DNA of 64,000 nucleotides from G965261775 sp965261775 (GTDB lineage Bacteria; Pseudomonadota; Gammaproteobacteria; Eutrophobiales; Eutrophobiaceae), in assembly GCA_965261775.1 (NCBI GenBank), contig OZ253477.1, positions 682,001 through 746,000 on the forward strand, written 5' to 3'. The notes under the pieces were generated by a model, which searched no databases, had not been told where the DNA came from, and saw nothing but the letters and a program-made list of their open reading frames with translations. The translations under genes were made by a program, and so were the position numbers. Positions 6,891-15,049 of this stretch are shown here, piece by piece. Each line of letters begins with the position of its first letter. Positions within the stretch are counted from its first letter, which is position 1.

Positions 6891-9203
6891 ATGGACACCG
6901 GTTTAAATTCACTTGTCGCCATCGCGCGATTCCACCAGTTACCTGCTGAGGCCGAACAGCTCGCACACCAGTTTGCCGAACCGGGCAAACCGTTTTCCGA
7001 TACCCAGTTGTTATCCGCTGCCAAGGCGCTGACCCTTCGCGCTAGGTGCGTATCCCCCAGTTTCTCGCAAATCAAAAACGATACGCTGCCCGCCATTGCC
7101 AAAACCGTTGATGGCGCTTACATCATTCTTGCCCGAGTTGGAGAGAATTTGGGTGACGATGGGTCAAATACCACGCGCACTTATCTTATCCACGATCTTC
7201 GCGAGGCGACCCCGCGCTCTGTTTCGCAAGAAGAATTCGAGGCACTGTGGTCGGGCGAGTTAATTCTGGTTACGCGCCGCCAGGGCCTGGGTGAAAGCCT
7301 GCAACAAAAGTTTGATATAAGCTGGTTTATTCCCTCTCTGATCAAATACCGCAAATTATTTTCTGAGGTATTAATTGCCTCGTTCTTCCTCCAATTATTT
7401 GCCTTGGTCACGCCCTTGTTTTTCCAGGTAGTGATGGATAAAGTATTAGTGCATCGGGGCTTTACCACCTTGAATGTCTTGGCTCTTGGCTTTTTTGTGG
7501 TGGTGGTTTTTGAAGCCTTTCTTGGCGGTTTTCGCAATTATTTATTTAGCCACACCACCAACCGGGTGGATGTGGAGCTGGGTTCCCGTTTGTTTACGCA
7601 TCTGCTGGCGTTACCGCTTGCCTATTTTGAATCTCGTCAGGTGGGGCAAAATGTGGCGCGGGTGCGTGAGTTGGATACCATCCGCAATTTTATCACCGGC
7701 ACCGCCTTAACCCTGGTGATTGATCTGTTTTTTGTCTTCGTGTTTTTAGCGGTGATGTGGTACTACAGCCCCTCGCTTACCTGGATTGTGCTCGCCACCA
7801 TTCCCTTTTATGTGATTTTATCTTTGTTTATCACACCAATTTTGCGTCACCGCCTCAACGATAAATTTAAACATGGCGCCGCCAATACTGCCTTCTTGAC
7901 CGAATCTATTACCGGCATCGGCACGGTGAAATCGATGTCTGTTGAACCGCAAATGCGCCGAAAGCTGGAAGATCATTTATCCAGCTATGTGCATGCCTCT
8001 TTTCGCAGCCAGAACCTCAGTAATGTGGCCAACCAAATAGCCGGTCTTATCAACAAGCTGATGACCCTGGGCATTATCTGGTGGGGCGCCCATCTTATGA
8101 TTGCCGGTAACATTACGATCGGGCAATTGATTGCCTTTAATATGCTGGCCGGGCGTGTGAGCGGCCCCATTCTAAAACTGGTCCAACTGTGGCAGGAGTT
8201 CCAGCAAGCGGGGATATCTATTCAGCGTTTGGGGGATATTCTTAATACCCCTAGAGAACCCGGGTTTAACCCCAACCGATCTCGTTTGCCGTCACTGCAA
8301 GGGGCAGTTTCATTTGACCATGTACAATTCCGCTATCGCGCCGACGGGCCGCGTGTGCTGGAAGACGTTAACTTGCAGGTCAAACCCGGTGAAGTCCTCG
8401 GCATTGTCGGGCGTTCCGGCTCCGGCAAAAGCACTATTACCAAATTGGTTCAACGACTCTATGTTCCCGAAGCGGGACGGGTATTGATCGACGGCGTGGA
8501 TTTAGCCATGGTCGATACCGCCTGGCTGCGCCGCCAAATCGGTGTGGTCTTGCAAGAAAACTTTCTCTTTAACCGCAGCGTCAGGGAAAATATCGCCTTG
8601 ATTGATCCCTCGATTGCGATGGAAAGAGTCGTCACTGCCGCAAAAATGGCCGGTGCCCATGACTTTATTGTCGAACTACCCGAAGGCTACGACACACTGG
8701 TGGGGGAACAAGGCAGTAACCTCTCCGGCGGTCAGCGGCAGCGTCTAGCGATTGCCCGCGCCCTAATCACCAACCCGCGCATTTTAATTTTTGACGAAGC
8801 CACCAGTGCGCTGGACTACGAATCCGAGCGCCTGATTCAAGATAATATGGCCCGTATCTGCCAGGGGCGTACTGTCTTTATCATCGCTCACCGTCCAACA
8901 ACCGTTCGCCAATGCAACCGTATTATTGTGGTGGATAAGGGGCGTATTGTAGAACAGGGTAATCATGATCAATTGATTGACCGTAATGGCTATTACGCCA
9001 GACTCTACAGCTACCAAAATCACCAGCCGCATTTACAAACGGTGGCCAGGCCAAAAAACAATGGCGTCCAGGAAAAAAGTGATATCACCTCGACCTCATC
9101 CCATCCCGGGCGTGGTTCTTTCCGCGTTGAGCATCGTGGTAATGCCAATAAGGACGACAATGATCTTAGCCCCAAAGCACCCGGCAAGGACGATGGATCA
9201 TGA
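6891..9203 (+). CDS. Type I secretion ABC transporter (HlyB-like peptidase-dead family)
   Basis: This inner-membrane ATPase would energise one-step export of RTX-type proteins with the HlyD-like partner encoded next. Residues 1-130 form a C39-like domain in which the catalytic Cys is replaced (DTGLNSL instead of DCGL), so it is a substrate-docking rather than a cleaving domain. Six membrane segments span about 155-435. The nucleotide-binding domain has Walker A GRSGSGKST (507-515), signature LSGGQRQR (611-618), Walker B ILIFDEATSALD (631-642) and the H-loop His in IIAHRP. The last 60 residues (709-770) are a hydrophilic extension rich in Asn, Asp and Lys that ordinary HlyB proteins lack. Its stop overlaps the next start (ATGA). 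The candidate substrate downstream is fragmented. Confidence 0.93.
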   Translation: MDTGLNSLVAIARFHQLPAEAEQLAHQFAEPGKPFSDTQLLSAAKALTLRARCVSPSFSQIKNDTLPAIAKTVDGAYIILARVGENLGDDGSNTTRTYLIHDLREATPRSVSQEEFEALWSGELILVTRRQGLGESLQQKFDISWFIPSLIKYRKLFSEVLIASFFLQLFALVTPLFFQVVMDKVLVHRGFTTLNVLALGFFVVVVFEAFLGGFRNYLFSHTTNRVDVELGSRLFTHLLALPLAYFESRQVGQNVARVRELDTIRNFITGTALTLVIDLFFVFVFLAVMWYYSPSLTWIVLATIPFYVILSLFITPILRHRLNDKFKHGAANTAFLTESITGIGTVKSMSVEPQMRRKLEDHLSSYVHASFRSQNLSNVANQIAGLINKLMTLGIIWWGAHLMIAGNITIGQLIAFNMLAGRVSGPILKLVQLWQEFQQAGISIQRLGDILNTPREPGFNPNRSRLPSLQGAVSFDHVQFRYRADGPRVLEDVNLQVKPGEVLGIVGRSGSGKSTITKLVQRLYVPEAGRVLIDGVDLAMVDTAWLRRQIGVVLQENFLFNRSVRENIALIDPSIAMERVVTAAKMAGAHDFIVELPEGYDTLVGEQGSNLSGGQRQRLAIARALITNPRILIFDEATSALDYESERLIQDNMARICQGRTVFIIAHRPTTVRQCNRIIVVDKGRIVEQGNHDQLIDRNGYYARLYSYQNHQPHLQTVARPKNNGVQEKSDITSTSSHPGRGSFRVEHRGNANKDDNDLSPKAPGKDDGS

Positions 9204-10624
9204 GTGCGGTAGCCGTATTCAAAGAGGCCTGGAAAAATCGCCATAAGCTGGGCGACAACAAACACTCCCGGGAACTGGCCGCCTTTTTACCCGCTGCGCT
9301 GGAAATTCAGGAAACACCACCAAACCCCTTAACCCGTTGGCTAGCCTGGAGCTTGCTCGCTTTAGTACTTATCGGCATTCTCTGGTCTTGTTTCGGCCAG
9401 GTGAATATTGTCGCTTCCGCGGAAGGCAAAATTATTCCCGGCTCCCGTGTAAAACAAATCCAACCACTGGAAAAAGGTGTGGTCAAAGCCATTCTGGTCA
9501 ATGAAGGAGACTATGTCACTCAGGGGCAAGCCTTAATTGAACTGGATACCACCTTAACAACGGCCGATAAAAATCGCCTGCAATCGGAACTGCATACCAC
9601 CACCTTAAATCTGGCAGTCAATCAGGCGCTGCTCGCACAGATTGAAACGGCATCCAGGAAAAACGCCGAAAAACAACCCCCCCTTCACCGTGACCAATTA
9701 GCGCTCCACTTGCCTGCATCAGCCAGCGCCCAGGAATCCCAGCTTTATCAACACCTGCTTTGGCAACAATGGCAACAATACTGGTCGCAATATCAAGCCC
9801 TGCAAAGTAGCTTGCGTAAAACCCGGGCCGAACAAGTGGCCTCCAAAGAAATTATCAGCAAGCTGGAACAAACGCTGCCTATCGTGACCAAACGCGCGAC
9901 CACCTTGGAAAACCTGCACCAAAAAGACTTTGTCTCTGAAATGGATTATCTGCAAGCCGAACAGGAACGCATCCAGAACCAACAGGATTTAGCCGCTGAA
10001 AAACAGCGCTACCAACAGACCAAAGCGGCAGAGTCCGAAGTACGCGAGCAAATCAATACCCATATCGCCCAAACCAGTGGCACCTTGCTCACTCAAATCG
10101 CTGACCAACAGCGCCAAATCACTGCCCTCAATGAAGAGCTCACCAAGGCAACAGCCCTGAACGACAAACAAATTCTCTATGCCCCGGTGGCCGGTCGCGT
10201 GCAGGAACTGGCGATTAATACTGTAGGCGGCGTTGTCACCGAAGCCCAGCAATTGATGCTGGTCATCCCCGATGAAGAACAATTGGAAGTTGAAGTCTTT
10301 TTAGAAAACAAAGATATCGGCTTTGTCCGTGAAGACATGCCAGCGGAAATCAAAATCCACACCTTTCCCTTCACCAAGTACGGTGTAATTGATGCACAAG
10401 TGGTTAATGTGTCTAACGATGCCATTGTTGATGAACAGCGAGGCTTGATTTACAGCATGCAATTACGCATGGCAAAGAACACACTGCGGGTGGCAGGCAA
10501 GGAAGTGAAATTGCAACCAGGCATGGCGGTCACAGCGGAAATGAAGACCGGCAAACGACGGGTTATTGAGTTTTTTATGGCGCCACTGCTCAGATACAAA
10601 GACGAAAGTATCCGTGAACGTTAG
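9200..10624 (+). CDS. HlyD-family type I secretion periplasmic adaptor
   Basis: This 474-aa membrane fusion protein links the ABC transporter to an outer-membrane TolC-like channel, which is not encoded in this window. A cytoplasmic N terminus is followed by one membrane helix (LAWSLLALVLIGILWSCF, about 50-67) and a lipoyl-like half-motif (IIPGSRVKQIQPLEKGVVKA). A long alpha-helical hairpin rich in Gln and Glu spans about 115-320, then the second lipoyl half and beta-barrel (ILYAPVAGRVQELAINTVGG, then LQPGMAVTAEMKTGKRRVIE). Length is normal. It is translationally coupled to the upstream transporter gene by a 4-bp overlap. Confidence 0.93.
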   Translation: MSAVAVFKEAWKNRHKLGDNKHSRELAAFLPAALEIQETPPNPLTRWLAWSLLALVLIGILWSCFGQVNIVASAEGKIIPGSRVKQIQPLEKGVVKAILVNEGDYVTQGQALIELDTTLTTADKNRLQSELHTTTLNLAVNQALLAQIETASRKNAEKQPPLHRDQLALHLPASASAQESQLYQHLLWQQWQQYWSQYQALQSSLRKTRAEQVASKEIISKLEQTLPIVTKRATTLENLHQKDFVSEMDYLQAEQERIQNQQDLAAEKQRYQQTKAAESEVREQINTHIAQTSGTLLTQIADQQRQITALNEELTKATALNDKQILYAPVAGRVQELAINTVGGVVTEAQQLMLVIPDEEQLEVEVFLENKDIGFVREDMPAEIKIHTFPFTKYGVIDAQVVNVSNDAIVDEQRGLIYSMQLRMAKNTLRVAGKEVKLQPGMAVTAEMKTGKRRVIEFFMAPLLRYKDESIRER

Positions 10625-10692
10625 CATGGGGAGTGAGCCAGCGAATCTACTCTAAAGCCTCAAACACAGTTATAAGTTTTGGAGAGCATATT

Positions 10693-10887
10693 ATGAAAGC
10701 AAAAATCCTGGCTTTTTTATTTTTAGCGATTATTTCTTGCCAATCAAGCACCTCCATTTATGCATATGCGCCTCAACATAAAGATTTTCTTAAATTGTTG
10801 TCGCCAAAAATACATAGTCCCTTTATTCATCATAGAGTGTTGATTTCAAGATGGTTCAAACCAGTTGGAGTGGGTTATGAACATTGA
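10693..10887 (+). CDS. Small putative secreted protein, function unknown
   Basis: This 64-aa frame begins MKAKILAFLFLAIISC, a typical Sec signal peptide; cleavage after SIYA is likely. A ribosome site (GGAG) lies 8-9 bases before the ATG, which is why I prefer this start to the upstream frame opening. The mature part is short and His-rich (SPFIHHRVLISRWFK). It follows the HlyD gene by about 70 bp and so could belong to the same transcript. I do not recognise a family; a remnant of a longer protein is also possible. Confidence 0.4.
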   Translation: MKAKILAFLFLAIISCQSSTSIYAYAPQHKDFLKLLSPKIHSPFIHHRVLISRWFKPVGVGYEH

Positions 10888-10933
10888 AAAATTTCATATT
10901 ATAAATTGATGGGTTTTTTGGGGATTGGCCGTG

Positions 10934-11230
10934 ATGATTAAAAAAATTTTAATCCTTTTCTTTATCGTGTTTTTTCAGAGCTCCCCGGCTATCGCCTATA
11001 TTGACAGTAGCCATTACAAATATGTTGAAGGGAATTCTGTTTATGAATATAAGATAATTCCAAAGTATGATAGTAAGGGAAAACTGATGTATTACACCGG
11101 AGAGATATCGGTCACCGATAAAAGCGGTGAGCCTGTATTAATGTCCCGAGTAGACCAATCCCCTGTTTGTGGCGATTTCCCTGCCATAAGCGCTTTGAAA
11201 GTGCCATTGTGGGGCCCGTCACTATTCTGA
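10934..11230 (+). CDS. Putative secreted protein, possibly the 5' part of a disrupted gene
   Basis: The frame starts MIKKILILFFIVFFQSSPAIA, a clear signal peptide, followed by YIDSSHYKYVEGNSVYEYKI, IPKYDSKGKLMYYTGEISV and TDKSGEPVLM. From about 11165 its sense fades as it crosses into RTX coding sequence that continues in another frame. It probably represents a secreted protein whose 3' end was fused to an RTX gene fragment by deletion. TTG (10925) and GTG (10931) are alternative starts. No family is recognised. Confidence 0.4.
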   Translation: MIKKILILFFIVFFQSSPAIAYIDSSHYKYVEGNSVYEYKIIPKYDSKGKLMYYTGEISVTDKSGEPVLMSRVDQSPVCGDFPAISALKVPLWGPSLF

Positions 11231-12098
11231 TTGATGCTGATGATGCGCGTTATGCCGACCTGAAAGTCTGGCAGGATGCTAATGGCGATGGCATCAGCCA
11301 GTCTGATGAGCTGCGCTCATTAACGGAGGCGGGTATTACCAGCATCAGCCTGAGCTATCGCGAAGTTGAATCTCAACAAGGTACCGATGGCCAGATTGCA
11401 CACCAGGGCATATTTACCCGGGCCGATGGCGCAAGCTGTGGAATGTGGATACCGTCAAAGCCATGGTACTGAGAGGTACCGCTGGCAACGATACCATCAT
11501 AGGCTTTGCCAGCGATGACGTGATAAACGGCGGAGATGGGCAACGCGATATTATCCTGGGACAGGATGGCGATGATACCCTGGATGGCGGTGATGGTATT
11601 GATTACATCTTTGGGGGTAATGGCGATGACACCCTGCGCGGGGGCGATGGCAGTGAGGATTTCCTCTACGGCAATTCCGGCGATGATACTTATGTCTTTG
11701 AAACCGGTTTCGGTGCGGACACCATCAACAATTACGATACTCAGGCAGACGGTGTTGATGTGGCTCATTTCGAGGATGTCTCTATTGAGGATTTGTGGTT
11801 TAGCCGCAGTGGCAATAACCTGCAAATCACCGTCGCAGGTACCGACGACCAGGTTACCGTCAGTAATTGGTACAGCAATACCCACTACCAACTGGACAGT
11901 ATAGAAGCTGGCGCACCTGAATTGCTTGATAACCTGTCTGTATTGTCCAACCCGTCTGTATTGCTCAATAATCAGGTTGAACAACTGGTTTCGGCAATGG
12001 CGTCATACAGTGTGCCCAGCGGGGCGGGTAATGTGATTCCTCAAGACGTTAAGGATGAGCTACAGTCGGTTATTACGGCTGCCTGGCAAACCACCTGA
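11212..12098 (+). pseudogene. RTX calcium-binding exoprotein, C-terminal part, frameshifted
   Basis: A first segment (about 11212-11440) reads GPVTILIDADDARYADLKVW and QDANGDGISQSDELRSL, an EF-hand-like element common before RTX blocks. After ADGA the reading continues one frame over as KLWNVDTVKAMVLRGTAGND and then RTX nonapeptides (GGDGQRDIILGQDGDDTLDG, GNGDDTLRGGDGSEDFLYG, NSGDDTYVF). The end has the after-repeat domain (VTVSNWYSNTHYQLDSIEAG) and a Leu/Ser/Val-rich tail suited to a type I secretion signal. It lies right after the HlyB/HlyD genes, so it is their likely former substrate. The 5' part is missing and at least one frameshift splits the rest. The frame from 11445 may still be translated alone. 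Confidence 0.75.
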
Positions 12099-12123
12099 CA
12101 GTTGTTTTGAGAGGCTGTCTACA

Positions 12124-12149
12124 GGGACCGCTTTATGCGGTCCCTTTTT
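12124..12149 (+). terminator. Rho-independent terminator after the RTX gene
   Basis: A perfect 8-bp stem GGGACCGC/GCGGTCCC with a TTTAT loop is followed by five Ts, 26 bases after the RTX stop codon. It closes the secretion locus. Confidence 0.85.
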
Positions 12150-12475
12150 GATCCAGTGCGGTTTCTCGGGGACTTATGGAGCGGTAACATCCGGATAGTC
12201 CGGGTAATTTCGCTTGTGTTACCTTTCCATCCCAAGTTTCACATTTTGAAAAAACATAAAAGCGACCGGACTAACCGAACAAGAAAAAGAGGCGCTCGCC
12301 TCAAGATTGAAAATATACTCGTTTGATCTTGTAAACACAGACTATATCTGTGTCGTCCCGAAAATCTTTTTGTGCAATGCAGTCCGTGGCTAAAGTATCA
12401 AACAATCCGGTTTCGTCATTTTAACCCGGGTTTCTTTCCGGCGGCTTAAAGCACCAGGCGGAAAAACGTCGCCGT
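12150..12475. other. Unassigned interval, possible short coding remnants
   Basis: A plus-strand frame reads KATGLTEQEKEALASRLKIY then SFDLVNTDYICVVPKIF (about 12258-12400), without a start codon. It looks like a fragment of an unknown protein. Nothing else is recognisable. Confidence 0.25.
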
Positions 12476-12539
12476 CCTTTGCCCGACCGCGTAATGCGGG
12501 GTTGTAAGGGAGGGATTTGTATTTTCGTGTTGCTCTCAT
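12411..12539 (-). pseudogene. N-terminal fragment of a DUF559 endonuclease-like gene
   Basis: The frame begins MRATRKYKSLPYNPALRGRA, identical to the start of the DUF559 protein at 13322. It then diverges into DGDVFPPGALSRRKETRVKM and ends. Only the first 22 codons are DUF559. The break coincides with the edge of the 506-bp repeat (12476). Confidence 0.7.
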
Positions 12540-12541
12540 GG

Positions 12542-12585
12542 GACCACCCCGTCAGGCTACGCCTGCCACCCCTCCGGAGGAGGGG
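12542..12585. repeat. Inverted-repeat element, left-facing copy 1
   Basis: The sequence starts GACCACCCCGTCAGG and ends GGAGGAGGGG. Its reverse complement closely resembles 12930-12968 and 13713-13751. It contains its own short palindrome CCCCTCCGGAGGAGGGG. Confidence 0.75.
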
Positions 12586-12764
12586 AATACGGGGAAAGTC
12601 AGCAGGCGATCGCGGTAGTATTCATACTGCTGGCGGTGCGCCTTGATTTCGGCCAGCAGGCCACAGGAGAGGTCGTTCACCAGCACGTCAAACTTGTCAA
12701 GGATGGTAACGATGCGGGTTTGTTCATCAAAGGAAGGAATGGGAATTTTATATTTCATCATCAT
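12552..12764 (-). pseudogene. HsdS C-terminal fragment, copy A
   Basis: The 70-codon frame reads KYKIPIPSFDEQTRIVTILD, KFDVLVNDLSCGLLAEIKAH and RQQYEYYRDRLLTF, the conserved C-terminal end of a type I specificity subunit (IPIPPLEEQ, then a helix of the spacer type). The rest of hsdS is absent, so it cannot encode a working subunit. The frame runs on into the inverted repeat (PSSGGVAGVA). It presumably belonged with the truncated second hsdM at 13707-14285. Confidence 0.8.
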
Positions 12765-12839
12765 TTACTTATTACCACGAGGCATTTTTACCTCTTTGAA
12801 GGCCGGTACTGCGTTCAGTACTATCATTGATCCTCGCAC

Positions 12840-12944
12840 GTTATAGTCGGATATTAATTCCCCTCCTTTGGAGGTTCTTGTCGGTATTTTCAACCAGTGT
12901 CCTTGCAGCGTTATAGTCGGATATTAATTCCCCTCCTTTGGAGG
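12840..12944. repeat. Pair of 35-bp sub-repeats
   Basis: A unit starting CGTTATAGTCGGATATTAAT and ending TTTGGAGG occurs at 12840-12874 and again at 12910-12944, 70 bp apart. The second 506-bp copy carries the same pair (near 13623 and 13693), giving four in all. Confidence 0.75.
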
Positions 12945-13322
12945 GGTGCCCGTCAGGGCGGGGTGGTCTTTCAAACAGGCAATAGTTCCCTCCATATTAT
13001 TCAAAATATCCCTTGCCCCAATACGAATGACAGTTAAGCCAAGTCCTTGCAAAAAGGTATCTCTTTGTGTGTCATATTCTGCTTTTGCGTCATGAGATAC
13101 CCCATCAAGCTCAACAACAACGGCTTTTTCTGCACAAAAGAAATCCACAATATAATTGCCGATTATTTTTTGCCTGTCAAAATCGAGTCCATTGAGTTTC
13201 TTTGATTTTATCTGACCCCAAAAAAGCGCTTCATGCAATATTCCAGCCTTACGTAATGCCTTTGCCCGACCGCGTAATGCGGGGTTGTAAGGAAGGGATT
13301 TGTATTTTCGTGTTGCTCTCAT
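12924..13322 (-). CDS. DUF559 domain protein (Vsr-like endonuclease fold), bounded by inverted repeats
   Basis: This intact 132-aa protein has the DUF559 core, a very-short-patch-repair-like endonuclease fold. It shows ALRKAGILHEALFWGQIKSK, then DFDRQKIIGNYIVDFFCAEK, VVVELDGVSHD, YDTQRDTFLQGLGLTVIRI. The acidic/Gln residues in FDRQ, IVDFFC and VVELDG match the expected catalytic layout. Cellular function is not established for the family. The start codon lies 2 bp from one inverted-repeat element (13325-13368). The C terminus (HPALTGTPPKEGN) is encoded by the opposing element (12930-12968). This neat bracketing suggests that gene and repeats move or recombine as a unit. Confidence 0.8.
   Translation of the reverse strand: MRATRKYKSLPYNPALRGRAKALRKAGILHEALFWGQIKSKKLNGLDFDRQKIIGNYIVDFFCAEKAVVVELDGVSHDAKAEYDTQRDTFLQGLGLTVIRIGARDILNNMEGTIACLKDHPALTGTPPKEGN
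12930..12968. repeat. Inverted-repeat element, right-facing copy 1
   Basis: The sequence starts CCCCTCCTTTGGAGGGG and ends GCGGGGTGGTC. It is the approximate reverse complement of 12542-12585 and 13325-13368, and it supplies the DUF559 C-terminal codons. Confidence 0.75.
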
Positions 13323-13324
13323 GG

Positions 13325-13368
13325 GACCACCCCGTCAGGCTACGCCTGCCACCCCTCCGGAGGAGGGG
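13325..13368. repeat. Inverted-repeat element, left-facing copy 2
   Basis: Identical to 12542-12585. It sits immediately upstream of the DUF559 start codon. Confidence 0.75.
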
Positions 13369-13547
13369 AATACGGGGAAAGTCAGCAGGCGGTCGCGGTA
13401 GTATTCGTACTGCTGGCGGCGCGCCTTGATTTCGGCCGGCAGGCCACAGGAGAGGTCATTCACCAGCGCGTCAAACTTGTCGAGGATGGCAACGATGCGG
13501 GTTTATTCATCAAAAGAAGGAATGGGAATTTTGTATTTCATCATCAT
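13335..13547 (-). pseudogene. HsdS C-terminal fragment, copy B, with nonsense change
   Basis: Same HsdS tail as copy A, but the Gln codon in SFDEQTR is TAA here, and further changes give VAILDKFDALVNDL, GLPAEIKARR. It is therefore clearly non-coding as a unit. All differences from copy A are transitions. Confidence 0.75.
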
Positions 13548-13706
13548 TTGCTTATTACCACGAGGCATTTTTACCTCTTTGAAGGCCGGTACTGCGTTCA
13601 GTACTATCATTGATCCTCGCACGTTATAGTCAGATATTAATTCCCCTCCTTTGGAGGTTCTTGTCGGTATTTTCAACCAGTGTCCTTGCAGCGTTATAGT
13701 CGGATA

Positions 13707-14285
13707 TTAATTCCCCTCCTTTGGAGGGGTGCCCGTCAGGGCGGGGTGGTCTTTCAAACAGGCATTGGAAAGCGGCAGATCGCCGATGGCTTCCATGAGT
13801 TTGACCAGTTTCTCGTTACGCCTGGTCACCGTGGCGCCAAGCTTATTGCTGTTGACGTCAAGTTCGTCAAACAGCCCTTTGAAATCGTCCTCGCTTTCGG
13901 TTCCGATCGCAGACCCTTCAATATTGCGAAAAATGGCGCTCAGGGTTTCATTGAGGTTGGCGTCCTGCCCTGCCCGTTCCCGCACCTTCCCGAAAAGTTC
14001 TGAAGGCAGAATGTAGAACCCTTTTTCCCGCACCGCCTCGGTGCGGCCGAATTCGGCTTCCTCGTCAGGCAACTGCGCGTAATCAAAATCCGCCGTCCCT
14101 GCCCCTGCCTTGCGCTCCTGTTCGTTGAGATAGCCGGTCAGGTTTTCGGAGATGAAGCGGTAGAACAGCATGCCGAGGACATAGCTCTTGAAGTCCCAGC
14201 CATCCACGCTGCCACGCAAATCGTTGGCGATACGCCAGATGGTCTTGTGCAGGTCTGCCCGCTCGGTTTCTTTGTTGTTATTCAT
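13707..14285 (-). pseudogene. Second hsdM, truncated after the N-terminal domain and fused to the DUF559 tail
   Basis: The frame opens MNNNKETERADLHKTIWRIA and follows the HsdM N-terminal helical domain through LFYRFISENLTGYLNEQ and KLGATVTRRNEKLVKLMEAI, GDLPLSN (about 174 residues). It then switches abruptly to ACLKDHPALTGTPPKEGN, the DUF559 C terminus. The SAM-binding and NPPY parts are gone. It is a different HsdM from the one at 405-1961. The junction falls exactly at the edge of the 506-bp repeat (13764), so the repeat array replaced the rest of this locus. Confidence 0.85.
13713..13751. repeat. Inverted-repeat element, right-facing copy 2
   Basis: Identical to 12930-12968. It encodes the foreign tail of the truncated hsdM. 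Confidence 0.75.
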
Positions 14286-14399
14286 TCAACCTGCCTTCTG
14301 TTCCGTCCGCCATACCACACGGCTGATTTTATGCTTTAGCTGTCAATATCATTTGTCCTTTCGGTCCGCATTTACAGCAGAAGATAAATCCGTATCTCC

Positions 14400-14559
14400 T
14401 TATTTTTGGTTGCTCTTTGATCCACTTATCATTTCGCGCTTGCGGAATCGCCGCGCCCCACTGTGAACCCCCTTAGAGACAAAACGATAAACCATTTTTT
14501 TCAGCTATTTTCAGGCAGGCCGCCAGTGCTTTGACGGTTAAAATTTTATCGGAAGCCAT
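14400..14559 (-). pseudogene. Excisionase-family (HTH_17) protein remnant upstream of the second hsdM
   Basis: The frame starts MASDKILTVKALAACLKIAE and stops after 28 codons. A shifted frame continues with MVYRFVSKG, then RRFRKREMISG, matching the second half of the same HTH family. A frameshift near the run of As and a short deletion have broken it. Its place, just before hsdM, matches the remnant at 1992-2165. Confidence 0.65.
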
Positions 14560-15049
14560 GTTTCACCGAACCCGGAATTCAGGGTTGAAAATACTGGAAA
14601 ATTGAGCTGTTTTCAAGTGCGTTTCATCGCACAGTACAAAAGCGGATGGGGTACAGGTCTCAGTCAGGACAGGGAATCTCGTGCGTCTTTCAGTCAGCTT
14701 GCAATCGGTACATCCTGCGCGCCGCCCGCCGATTCGCCAAAAAGCGCCGGGTGACGCGCCGGGTTTCGCTTATGCCGTCCAGAACGACGAAGCGGTTTTT
14801 CGCACTGGACGTGATGGCGTAGTGAAAAATGGGCGGTTAAATATCCTCGCGGAGCTGATGAAAACCGGCTGTTTTAGCGCTATAATTTGCCTCGGTTCAT
14901 TAGAGACACATTCGTCCAAATATCGGGCGACTCGCCCGAGATAAAACCCGGCCCTGGGGAAAAGGCAGGCTCATCACGCAGTGTTGATAATGAACCATCG
15001 CCCGGCGGGCCATGGTCTGCCGCATCGCATTTTTTGTCGAAGACGCAAG
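14560..15049. other. Intergenic interval upstream of the yrbL-like gene
   Basis: No convincing gene. A possible -10 hexamer TATAAT lies at 14881-14886. It could serve the yrbL-like gene, although its -35 partner is unclear. Sequence becomes GC-richer from here. Confidence 0.3.

Larger units (their letters stand above)
12476..12981. repeat. Copy A of a 506-bp direct repeat
   Basis: This block recurs at 13259-13764 with a constant offset of 783 bp and no indel. I count 14 differences, all of them transitions. It carries the DUF559 5' end, an inverted-repeat element, an HsdS C-terminal fragment, two 35-bp sub-repeats and a second inverted-repeat element overlapping the DUF559 3' end. Confidence 0.9.
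13259..13764. repeat. Copy B of the 506-bp direct repeat
   Basis: This is the second copy of 12476-12981. Its right edge (13764) is exactly where hsdM sequence begins, and its left part is the 5' end of the intact DUF559 gene. Confidence 0.9.

Noticed and set aside
12840..13730. Regularly repeated units resembling a CRISPR array
   Set aside because: The 35-bp units are two per 506-bp copy, with identical rather than unique spacers, so they are nested duplications.
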